From: Candidatus Sumerlaeota bacterium
GTDB taxonomy: Bacteria > Sumerlaeota > Sumerlaeia > JADFCT01
Direction of reading: 5' to 3'
Length of the DNA stretch: 22,615 nt
NCBI GenBank assembly: GCA_026398575.1
Contig: JAPLSP010000052.1
Location: 1-22,615, forward strand
In this document: piece after piece, positions 14,904-21,595 of the stretch
Layout of the letters: every line of letters begins with the position of its first letter
Numbering within the stretch: position 1 is the first letter of the stretch
The notes under the pieces: model-generated
Seen by the model: only the letters and a program-made list of their open reading frames with translations
Database searches by the model: none
Told to the model about the DNA's origin: nothing
Position numbers and translations under genes: made by a program

Positions 14904-15299
14904 ATGAATCATCAAACAATTCAGAAAGAATCTGAGACGCCCATCAAGGTGGCCTTTAGCATTCCCGCCTTAATGGCTCTGGATACAATGGATGTTGCAG
15001 AGCGTCAGAAAGCGGAGAAGATAATTCGCGCGTTGCAGACGTCGTCCCTTACGCCCCACATGGTCAAGAAGCACCCTATGCTCTCAAAATGCTACTTTAT
15101 TGACGTGACTCGCGATATGCGGCTTTTTTATGAAAAGACTTCGCCTCGAACAATTAAAGTTTTGGACCTGATGAGCCACCAAGCGATTGCGAGTCTGTCC
15201 GAGGCAAAACCTGAAAGGCAAACAAAGCAACATGCGGCAAGACACACATCGCCACATAGTCCTAAATCTAGGCTAATACAGGCAACATCGCTTGGATAG
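14904..15299 (+). CDS. RelE/HigB-like toxin-fold protein
   Basis: This 131-residue protein has the secondary-structure order of the RelE/ParE fold. A strand and two helices come first (VAFSIPALMALDTMDVAERQKAEKIIRALQ). The strand pair follows (HPMLSKCYFIDVTRDMRLFYEK), where toxins carry the R-x-x-Y core (here MRLFYEK). A last strand closes the fold (TIKVLDLMSHQAI). Such toxins cut mRNA at the ribosome or poison gyrase. After residue 100 comes an unusual Gln/Lys/His/Pro-rich tail not typical of the family. The start has a strong AAAGGAG site 6 nt upstream (14891-14897). No antitoxin-sized gene lies beside it; instead the Shedu-like gene begins 5 nt downstream. Composition is lower in GC than ilvB. 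The fold assignment is by pattern, so moderate. Confidence 0.65.
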   Translation: MNHQTIQKESETPIKVAFSIPALMALDTMDVAERQKAEKIIRALQTSSLTPHMVKKHPMLSKCYFIDVTRDMRLFYEKTSPRTIKVLDLMSHQAIASLSEAKPERQTKQHAARHTSPHSPKSRLIQATSLG

Positions 15300-15304
15300 T
15301 CTCT

Positions 15305-15946
15305 ATGAAGAACTTCAAGTCGGTCCGTTTTGATCCGTCATGCGCAAGACTTGAACTCCAGGAATTTAAATCATTCCTGTCGGTGAATCCATCGTTCAAG
15401 GAACGAGGAAAAGGTGGCGTTCAGCGGTTTTTTCAGGATAGAGAGCAGTTATGTGCCCTTTTGGGTTATCTTCACCGTAAATGCTTTACGCCTGATCGTC
15501 TTGCTTTTGAGCTTGTCCTGCAGGGCGATTTCCAGTGCGATCTTGCAGTAGGAGATTCGTCAACCCATTCTTTTTGCCTGATAGAATTTGAGCCCGCAAA
15601 GAAGAACTGTATCTTCACAAAAGAAGGCAATAAGTCACGTCGTAGATGGTCACCCGCGCTGGAAAAAGGATTCGGCCAAATCGTTGACTGGAATTGGCGG
15701 CTATCCAAGATCATCAACGCGCCGGATTGCCGCAGCTTGTTCGATTGCGATCGCCCATCCATTATTTCCAGTTTGGTTATTGGCCGCTCTTCAGAGATCC
15801 AGAGCAGCAGCAATCCCGTCAAACCATCTGAAGAAGAGGAACGCTTTGACTGGAGATCTCAGCAGATTGAAGTAGGAGGAGAGCATGTGTATTCCTATAC
15901 ATACGATAGCTTATTTAGTTTCCTCTTGAAAAAAACTCAATACTAG
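15305..15946 (+). CDS. Shedu-type (DUF4263) nuclease
   Basis: This 213-residue protein matches the short DUF4263/Shedu class. An N-terminal EFKSFLSVNPSFKER...QRFFQDREQLCALLG helical block comes first. Then comes a PD-(D/E)xK-like core: Asp79 in CDLAVGD, Glu94-Phe-Glu96 in LIEFEPAKK, and Lys99/Lys100. The hallmark KGFGQIVDWNWRL (121-133) and the final strand SLVIGRSSEI are also present. Shedu proteins are anti-phage nucleases. The catalytic residues look intact. It has no long N-terminal sensor domain, so activation could depend on a partner. It lies 5 nt after the RelE-like gene and 9 nt before the next, as in an operon, and is AT-richer than the surrounding genes, suggesting transfer. The family call is fairly firm; the cleavage target is unknown. 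Confidence 0.78.
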   Translation: MKNFKSVRFDPSCARLELQEFKSFLSVNPSFKERGKGGVQRFFQDREQLCALLGYLHRKCFTPDRLAFELVLQGDFQCDLAVGDSSTHSFCLIEFEPAKKNCIFTKEGNKSRRRWSPALEKGFGQIVDWNWRLSKIINAPDCRSLFDCDRPSIISSLVIGRSSEIQSSSNPVKPSEEEERFDWRSQQIEVGGEHVYSYTYDSLFSFLLKKTQY

Positions 15947-15955
15947 CCCCGCACA

Positions 15956-16642
15956 ATGAAACTCTCTATTTTATGCCCATCCGGGACGCTTGCGAATTCT
16001 CTAGCTAGCTGCTGCCCCAAGGCCTCATACGAAAACTGGGCGCCGCTTCATGGTTGGCGGGCATATACACACGATCAAGGCAAAAACGATATCCTAATCT
16101 TGGTGTGCGGCGACGGCGTTCGGGCGGCGATGGCCGGCGCGCTTCAGCTCCTGGCGACGCGGCCCGAGGCGCCCATTCTCCTGTTGGATTATTGCCGGCC
16201 ATGCGATTCTTCGCTTCGTCCCGGCGAGCTGGTCCTTATCGAAACAACGAGCGCATTTAGCAAAGAGCAATTATACCTGCTCCATGCTTCGCCTGCGCCT
16301 CTCGAAAGCCTGCCGTGCATTAGCGCCAATGATTCGCTGCTGCGCGCGGCGGCTCAAACCGTCGAAGCAATAAGAAAAGTTTCCTGCGGCTCATGCGACG
16401 CGCGCGTGGACTTCCCTTCGCAGCGCGATTGGCTGATGCGGAAGTATGGCTTCCAGGTTTTTGACGCCGTTTCCCATTCCGTAGGAGACATCATAAAGCA
16501 AAACAACGGCGCATGGCTGCCGGCGGGTATTGTCGTTCCTTGGGCGTGGGAAAGCGAAGCGAGCGGTGGCGGCGGCACGGAACACGCCACTGAAGCCTTT
16601 GTCAAGTTGATCAAGCAAGCAATGGAATCCGCAATTGCTTGA
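15956..16642 (+). CDS. Nucleoside phosphorylase/MTA-nucleosidase-like protein
   Basis: This 228-residue protein resembles the purine nucleoside phosphorylase/MTAN superfamily: a G-x-A loop after a hydrophobic strand (LILVCGDGVRAAMAGALQLL), a central strand, then LRPGELVLIETTSAFSKEQ, equivalent to the family's GDLVVI block. A late strand-turn (GFQVFDAVSHSVGDII...AGIVVPW) stands where the ribose-binding M-E-x-A motif is expected. That motif is not visible, so enzyme activity is uncertain. Relatives cleave N-glycosidic bonds of adenosine-type nucleosides; in some anti-phage systems such domains deplete nucleotides. GC is higher than in the Shedu-like gene, so it might instead be a resident gene that the pair landed beside. 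It starts 9 nt after the Shedu-like stop without a ribosome site. Confidence 0.5.
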   Translation: MKLSILCPSGTLANSLASCCPKASYENWAPLHGWRAYTHDQGKNDILILVCGDGVRAAMAGALQLLATRPEAPILLLDYCRPCDSSLRPGELVLIETTSAFSKEQLYLLHASPAPLESLPCISANDSLLRAAAQTVEAIRKVSCGSCDARVDFPSQRDWLMRKYGFQVFDAVSHSVGDIIKQNNGAWLPAGIVVPWAWESEASGGGGTEHATEAFVKLIKQAMESAIA

Positions 16643-16654
16643 CCTTTGTTTAAT

Positions 16655-16690
16655 GCAAGAAACGCGAAAGGCGCAAGGAACGCGAAGAAA
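16655..16690. repeat. 9-nt tandem repeat (GCRARRAAC), four units
   Basis: Units gcaagaaac, gcgaaaggc, gcaaggaac and gcgaagaaa are contiguous, 13 nt past the stop of the phosphorylase-like gene. Confidence 0.65.
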
Positions 16691-16760
16691 GCTTAGTGCT
16701 CTGAGTCATAAATTCAGTGACGTTTTTGTCCTGGGGATAAATGCAATGCATTCGGAAGCA

Positions 16761-16865
16761 GCGCCAGCTTTTGGAGTAAGGTGGCTTGCCGCCTTCTTTT
16801 TGGCGTTTCAATGGCCTTGGCGCAAAAAAGAATGCGGCAAGCCACCTTACTCCAAAAGCTGGCGC
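16761..16865. mobile_element. MITE-like inverted repeat, 41-nt arms
   Basis: The arms at 16761-16801 and 16825-16865 are reverse complements over 41 nt with one mismatch, around a 23-nt loop. No transposase is encoded. Size and structure fit a non-autonomous palindromic element; strong rho-independent termination of the upstream cassette is a second possibility. Confidence 0.6.
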
Positions 16866-16905
16866 CTCTCCTATCCGCATGAATCTACTCTTCCTGCATG
16901 AGAAT

Positions 16906-16933
16906 TTGCGATAAATTTATGAGATCGTAATTT
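16906..16933 (+). promoter_or_regulatory. Possible promoter of the GT39-like gene
   Basis: TTGCGA (16906-16911) and TAATTT (16928-16933) are separated by 16 nt, 36 nt before the ATG at 16969. The match is modest, but the stretch is clearly AT-rich against its GC-rich surroundings. Confidence 0.3.
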
Positions 16934-16968
16934 CGAATATATGCGGTTATTTCAAAACAACAAGCCAG

Positions 16969-18627
16969 ATGCCTGAAGCACCCTCTTCATCTCACTTGCC
17001 TGCTTTCACTCGCCATCGCGCGCGGGCGTGGATGCTGCTGTTTTTGACGGCGCTATATGCGACGCACCTGATCTGGCTGGGGATGTGCGGCGTGTTGCGG
17101 ACCGAGCGGATGCGGATCAAGGGGATTGATCCGGTCGCCTATTATTCCTATTTCCATTCCGTCTATTTCGATCACGATTTGGATTTCGCCAACCAGTACC
17201 AAAAATTCGGCGAAGGCTTTCTGATCCCCGTGCGCACGCGCACGAGCATGACGGCCACGGCGCATTCATGCGGGCCGGCCATTGCGCTGGCGCCGTTTTG
17301 GATCGCCGCCGATTTCATCGCGCGCTGGGGAGGCTGGACGCGCGACGGCGCTTCGACGCCCTATCATGTAGCCGGATTCATCGGGCTGATGTTTTATGGA
17401 TGGGTGGCGTTGCTGCTGATGGGCTTGTGGGTGGAGCGGCATTTCGGCGCGTGGGCGGGCGCGGGAGGGGCGGCCATCGCGTGGGGCGCCGGGCCGTTGC
17501 TGGATAATTGCATGCCGCTGACGCTCATGCCGCACGCGATCGGCGCGGCGGCCGCGACGCTGTTTCTGTTTGCGTCGGACCACTTCTTCCGGGAAGAAAG
17601 CGAGAAGACGCCCGCCCGCCGCAAACTCTTTGGAGCGGCGCTGACGGGATTCATTCTGGGCGTGGCGATGTTGATGCGATGGCAGAATCTGCTTTTCGCG
17701 ATTTATCCAATGGCCCTGAGCGCGCGGCGAGCATTGCATAAGAATGATCCCAGCTCCGCCATGTCAACGGAAGGCGCCGCCAAATCCACGTCCCTATCTC
17801 AGGATATCAAATCGGAGATTTGCGCGTGGATGACGCTCATCGCCGCGGCCGCTGTGGCCTTTTCGCCTCAAATGATCTCATGGACAATCATCTTCGGCAG
17901 TCCGCTGACGATGCCCCGCCAGGGACTCGAGCGCGCGCTCAATCCTGAAATCATCGGCGTGCTTTTTTCCATGCGCTGCGGGTTGTTCACCTGGACGCCG
18001 GCGATGGGCCTGGGGCTGATTGGGTTGCTGTTTGCCGGGCGCGAGCAGCGATGGCAGGCCGGCGCGTTATTCGCCATCTTCCTCGCGCAACTCTATGTCA
18101 ACAGCGCGGTTCCCGACTGGACCGCCGACTGGGGATTCGGGATGCGGCGCTTCACCGAATCGGCGCCGCTCTTCGCCTTTGGATGGGCTGCGCTGCTGAT
18201 TTTTAAACGCGCGCGCCGGGTGCGATGGGACCTGGCCGCGGCGGGCGCCCTGCTGATTCTTTGGACAGAGCTTTTTGTCTTCCAATACAACTATCACATG
18301 ATTTCATGGGACCGCCCGCTGACGATGCATGAGATGTTCGGCGACAAGCTGCATCTCAACAAATCCTACACGCGCCGCCTGGCCATCGCCGTTGCGCACA
18401 ACCTGATCCGCCAGGGCGACAAACCTCGCGCGCTGCAATTTCTCAAAACCGGATTGGAGCTGGACCCGTGGCATGTGGACATCTATCAGGACATGGGCCG
18501 CCTGCTGGAAACCATGGGCGAGGATGAAAATGCGCTGGCATGTTATGATCGCGCATTAAAGATAGATCCCACCCATCCGGAAATCCTCCGGCTGCGCGTG
18601 GAGGTTTTGAGAGAACTTGGGAGATAA
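16969..18627 (+). CDS. Membrane glycosyltransferase-like protein with TPR tail
   Basis: This 552-residue protein has about ten membrane segments. Its first extracytoplasmic loop (GIDPVAYYSYFHSVYFDHDLDFANQYQKF) carries the acidic pattern of GT-C/GT39-like glycosyltransferases. These move sugars from polyprenyl-phosphate donors to proteins or lipids outside the inner membrane. The last 85 residues form about two tetratricopeptide units (RALQFLKTGLELDPWHVDIYQ..., ENALACYDRALKIDPTHPEILR). They would lie in or beside the membrane and could bind a partner protein. A charged insertion near residues 260-285 separates two membrane groups. It is alone between repeat elements, with no cell-wall or glycosylation genes nearby. 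The donor and acceptor are unknown. Confidence 0.72.
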   Translation: MPEAPSSSHLPAFTRHRARAWMLLFLTALYATHLIWLGMCGVLRTERMRIKGIDPVAYYSYFHSVYFDHDLDFANQYQKFGEGFLIPVRTRTSMTATAHSCGPAIALAPFWIAADFIARWGGWTRDGASTPYHVAGFIGLMFYGWVALLLMGLWVERHFGAWAGAGGAAIAWGAGPLLDNCMPLTLMPHAIGAAAATLFLFASDHFFREESEKTPARRKLFGAALTGFILGVAMLMRWQNLLFAIYPMALSARRALHKNDPSSAMSTEGAAKSTSLSQDIKSEICAWMTLIAAAAVAFSPQMISWTIIFGSPLTMPRQGLERALNPEIIGVLFSMRCGLFTWTPAMGLGLIGLLFAGREQRWQAGALFAIFLAQLYVNSAVPDWTADWGFGMRRFTESAPLFAFGWAALLIFKRARRVRWDLAAAGALLILWTELFVFQYNYHMISWDRPLTMHEMFGDKLHLNKSYTRRLAIAVAHNLIRQGDKPRALQFLKTGLELDPWHVDIYQDMGRLLETMGEDENALACYDRALKIDPTHPEILRLRVEVLRELGR

Positions 18628-18781
18628 TAAATTGCGGCGGCTCCCCAGCTAGAAAATGCGGCCTGAATATCGTACGGCATGGGCATGAGATTTTTCATTT
18701 GGACCGTACCGTCTTAACCTGGATTTCCCACCAAGATCAGCCCGCTCGCTATAATAGCTCAGATGCAAACGGCGTTCCGTG
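18628..18781. other. Intergenic stretch, nothing recognised
   Basis: This GC-moderate sequence lies between the GT39-like gene and a large hairpin. No terminator with a T-run and no gene was seen. Confidence 0.4.
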
Positions 18782-18989
18782 ATGCCCTGAAAGGGCAAAA
18801 AGAAAACAGCCCAGGGCAACGCCCTGGGAACAGAGCGCAGAAATTTCGGAAAGCCCTGAAAGGGCGAAAGAAGCAAGCCATTGCCTTTCCTCACTATCTC
18901 TTTCGCCCTTGCAGGGCTTGATAGAAATAGGGATTGGCTGTTCCCAGGGCGTTGCCCTGGGCTGTTTTCTTTCGGCCCTTTCAGGGCAT
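18782..18989. repeat. 208-nt nested hairpin element
   Basis: The outer arms 18782-18833 and 18938-18989 match over 52 nt with two mismatches in perfect register. Each arm contains two smaller palindromes: GCCCT-GAA-AGGGC and CCCAGGGC-AAC-GCCCTGGG. An inner pair (18851-18870 and 18900-18919) repeats the first palindrome. The element lies between convergent genes and could act as a two-way terminator or be a dispersed repeat of the genome. Confidence 0.8.
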
Positions 18990-19018
18990 TTGTGGTGAGA
19001 AATGCGGGTTAAGCACTC

Positions 19019-20005
19019 TCAATCATAGAGCATAAATTCAAGGGCAGCGCGACGGGGGGCTGGCAGATGGGCCTGCAGAAGGCAATCCTTCAGCCAGTCG
19101 CGGTCAAATTCACACAACACGTTCCAAGGCGCGCACCGCAATGCTTCGAGAGTATATTTGCGCGCTGCGTTGGGTTTCTTTAGAACCTCTGACAACTCCG
19201 AGCAAGCAAGATGCTTGAAAATGCCTGGGGCAATAGCGAGAGCAACTTGGCGACCTGGCGCCACCTCGCAGTGCGCTATTCCCAAACTTTGGATGTATCT
19301 AGGGGGGGCATTCATATCGCAATATTCCATTGGGCGCTCGGCTTTCAACCATTGTAAGAGCGTATTTCTTGCCCAGCCGGCATCCGCGGGATTAACATCA
19401 GGATAGGCTTCCAAGTCATTGACAATTTCTTCATCCGACCATGCCAAGAGCCGCTCGGCCATAAGCAAACTATCTTGCTCTGATACAAAGCGCCGTGCAA
19501 GCGCTTCCATCTGCGGGCGTCGCTTTAGAACGGCGCAAATATCCACCAAGTCCCTTGCCTCATTTCTCTCTGCAATGCACTGGATCTTGTCAGAAAGATA
19601 CTTATCCAATGAAACTCGCAAGATACTAGCCTCAATTGTCGAGGGGACAAGATCTTCGTCTGAGACATCCTGATAATTCGAGAGAACCTCAATGGTCACG
19701 CGTTCTGAATTTGGCAGAGATATTATTCCCCTGAAACCAGAACCGAATTCATCGGAGGGCTGAACCAGCTCGAAATCCTTTCCAAACGCTGAGCGTATTT
19801 GCGCCAAGATTGGACGGACGTCCAGCAATGCCTTCCGTGTGTGGAAATCCAAGTCCAGCGATTGCCTGTGCCTCAGTTCCTCTATCGCAATCGCAGATGT
19901 TCCAGCCCAATAGACTACTTTTGAAAGAAGCGGACAACGCTTAAGAAGCAGATGAAGCGCCTCGCGCAAGTTCTGTTCGTTTGTCTGCATCTTGGAATTA
20001 TTCAT
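19019..20005 (-). CDS. AbiEii-like nucleotidyltransferase, no AbiEi partner
   Basis: This 328-residue protein shows the AbiEii/AbiGii (MenT-like) nucleotidyltransferase pattern: AGTSAIAIEELRHRQSLDLDF with the metal-binding Asp51 and Asp53. Later comes the family's K-x-x-x-I-x-x-R-x-E-A-R-D-x-x-D block (Lys140, Arg151, Asp152, Asp155). Such proteins are the toxin of type IV abortive-infection pairs, adding nucleotides to tRNA or other targets. No AbiEi-like helix-turn-helix antitoxin gene lies next to it. It instead has about 130 extra C-terminal residues without a recognised domain, which might provide self-control. The start at 20005 has only a weak ribosome site; ATG 19990 is an alternative. 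Composition is AT-richer than its neighbours. It ends just past a palindromic element. Confidence 0.72.
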   Translation of the reverse strand: MNNSKMQTNEQNLREALHLLLKRCPLLSKVVYWAGTSAIAIEELRHRQSLDLDFHTRKALLDVRPILAQIRSAFGKDFELVQPSDEFGSGFRGIISLPNSERVTIEVLSNYQDVSDEDLVPSTIEASILRVSLDKYLSDKIQCIAERNEARDLVDICAVLKRRPQMEALARRFVSEQDSLLMAERLLAWSDEEIVNDLEAYPDVNPADAGWARNTLLQWLKAERPMEYCDMNAPPRYIQSLGIAHCEVAPGRQVALAIAPGIFKHLACSELSEVLKKPNAARKYTLEALRCAPWNVLCEFDRDWLKDCLLQAHLPAPRRAALEFMLYD

Positions 20006-20053
20006 TATGCTAAATTAATCTCTAAGGAAGTGAATAATACTGCCCAAAACACA

Positions 20054-21577
20054 CTACCCGTTGATCTCCCACAATCGGCGTTGGGCGCGCAGATAGCGCC
20101 AGGACAGGGGCAGGTAAAGCACGAATGCGCCCAATGAAATCGCGGCATAGGTGAATATCATTTCGGCGCCCGGCAGCGTCCACCAATCGCCATTCAACAC
20201 GCCGCTCGAGATGGTTTTGCTGTTGAGCAATTGCAAAATCGCTGCGCAAGGTGAAAATGAGGCCATCATCGAAAACAATTGCGAATTGGGATCTACGGCT
20301 TCCTTGATGATATAGCACACAACGGGCAGAACCACCCAAATCGCCAGAGCCAGAGCCAGCATGAGACGGAACGCGATGCGGCCCGAAACGCCTTTCATCA
20401 CCATGATTCGCGCGATGAACGCGAAGCATAAGGACGGAACGATCACGCACGCCAGCCCGACTCCCAAGGCCTGCGGGGTGACGCCGGCGCCGGAAGCGAG
20501 CGCTCCGGAATAAAAAAAACTCCATGAAACCGCCGCCCAGAAAGCGGAGAGAAAGACCATATACGCGATGGCTGTGTCTATCCGGCGCAGGAAAGGCGCG
20601 CGCTTGTTGAGGCGCCACAGGTCATCGCCCGCCGTAATCTCCGCCGTACAGAAGATCATCGCCGCCATGAAGAACAGCGCCCAACCGGCCAGGAACCACC
20701 ACTCCAGGTCGTCCGGCGAGGCGGCGCCCCAGCTCTTGGCGGCAAGGAAACCGAACAGAACCAGAAAAAGGATCAGGAATTGCGTATAGTTGAGCGAGCG
20801 GGTATCCGAATCATAAAGCTTTCGGCAGGCGACGAGAACCATGATTCCTGCGAACGCGGCGCCGGCGGCGATCATCAAGACCCAGCCGGGAACGGGATAT
20901 TGTCCCAGGAGATTGACGGACGACCACATCAGGTTCGTCCCGCTGCCCCTGATCGCGGTATAGCTGACAACCCCGAAGAAATAAGAGAAGAAAAGCGCCA
21001 GGGTGATCGTCATCATCGCGCCCTGGGCCGACCGCGTTTTTTCCTTGATGCTGGATAAAAACAAGCCCACCGAACACAATGCCAGCGAGCCGCCAAACAG
21101 CGCCGAAAACCAGCCGATGACGTCCTCGGGCGACATGCCTCCATACAAGAACGGCACGCACAAAACCGGCAAGGCGCAAACCTGGATCAGCAGCACGTAC
21201 ATCATCGTCGAAATCAGTCCGCCCGCCACGAAGGTAAAAGGCCGGATCGTCGTCACCTTTAGGAAGTCAAAGGTCTGCCGCTCGCGCTCGGCGGTGATCA
21301 TGCCCGCCGTAATCGAGGGCGCGACCACCAGCACCAGCAGCCCCTGAACCGCCAGGACCGAACGGAAAACCGCCTGTCCGATGTTCGCTATCTCATTCAG
21401 GAAGTTCTGGCTGTGCGGATTGAGCGTGGCCGTTTGAACCAGCAGGATCAGATAGGAGATGCCGCAGACCAGGGCGACGTAGGCGATGAGAAAAAAGATC
21501 ATCGCCTTTCCGCGCATGCGCCGGCGCAGTTCGCGGGTGAAGATCGGATTATCGAAAATGACCGGCAACAGGGTCAT
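20054..21577 (-). CDS. ABC-2 type permease
   Basis: This 507-residue protein has about 12 hydrophobic segments. The opening NPIFTRELRRRMRGK and the TAERERQTFDFLKVTTIRP loop after the second segment are typical of ABC-2 exporter permeases. It should need a separate ATPase; none is present next to it in this window, so it probably lies beyond the right edge or elsewhere. GGAG 7 nt upstream of the ATG supports the start. The gene follows the astacin gene after 18 nt on the same strand, which suggests one message. Whether the permease has anything to do with export of that protease is not known, since the protease has an ordinary secreted-protein layout. Confidence 0.82.
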   Translation of the reverse strand: MTLLPVIFDNPIFTRELRRRMRGKAMIFFLIAYVALVCGISYLILLVQTATLNPHSQNFLNEIANIGQAVFRSVLAVQGLLVLVVAPSITAGMITAERERQTFDFLKVTTIRPFTFVAGGLISTMMYVLLIQVCALPVLCVPFLYGGMSPEDVIGWFSALFGGSLALCSVGLFLSSIKEKTRSAQGAMMTITLALFFSYFFGVVSYTAIRGSGTNLMWSSVNLLGQYPVPGWVLMIAAGAAFAGIMVLVACRKLYDSDTRSLNYTQFLILFLVLFGFLAAKSWGAASPDDLEWWFLAGWALFFMAAMIFCTAEITAGDDLWRLNKRAPFLRRIDTAIAYMVFLSAFWAAVSWSFFYSGALASGAGVTPQALGVGLACVIVPSLCFAFIARIMVMKGVSGRIAFRLMLALALAIWVVLPVVCYIIKEAVDPNSQLFSMMASFSPCAAILQLLNSKTISSGVLNGDWWTLPGAEMIFTYAAISLGAFVLYLPLSWRYLRAQRRLWEING

Positions 21578-21595
21578 GCTATCGCTCCGCCTTTC

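Larger units (their letters stand above)
16643..16968. other. Intergenic region with repeat elements, no gene
   Basis: The region contains a four-unit 9-nt array (16655-16690), a long inverted repeat (16761-16865) and a weak promoter (16906-16933). Small open frames on both strands are the two arms of the inverted repeat read as peptide, so none is called. Confidence 0.6.

Noticed and set aside
16635..16901. Open frames on both strands across the 41-nt inverted repeat
   Set aside because: Both strands give nearly the same peptide because they are the two arms of one palindrome.
18649..18894. 81-residue minus-strand open frame
   Set aside because: It is made from the nested palindromes at 18782-18989 and has no independent coding evidence.
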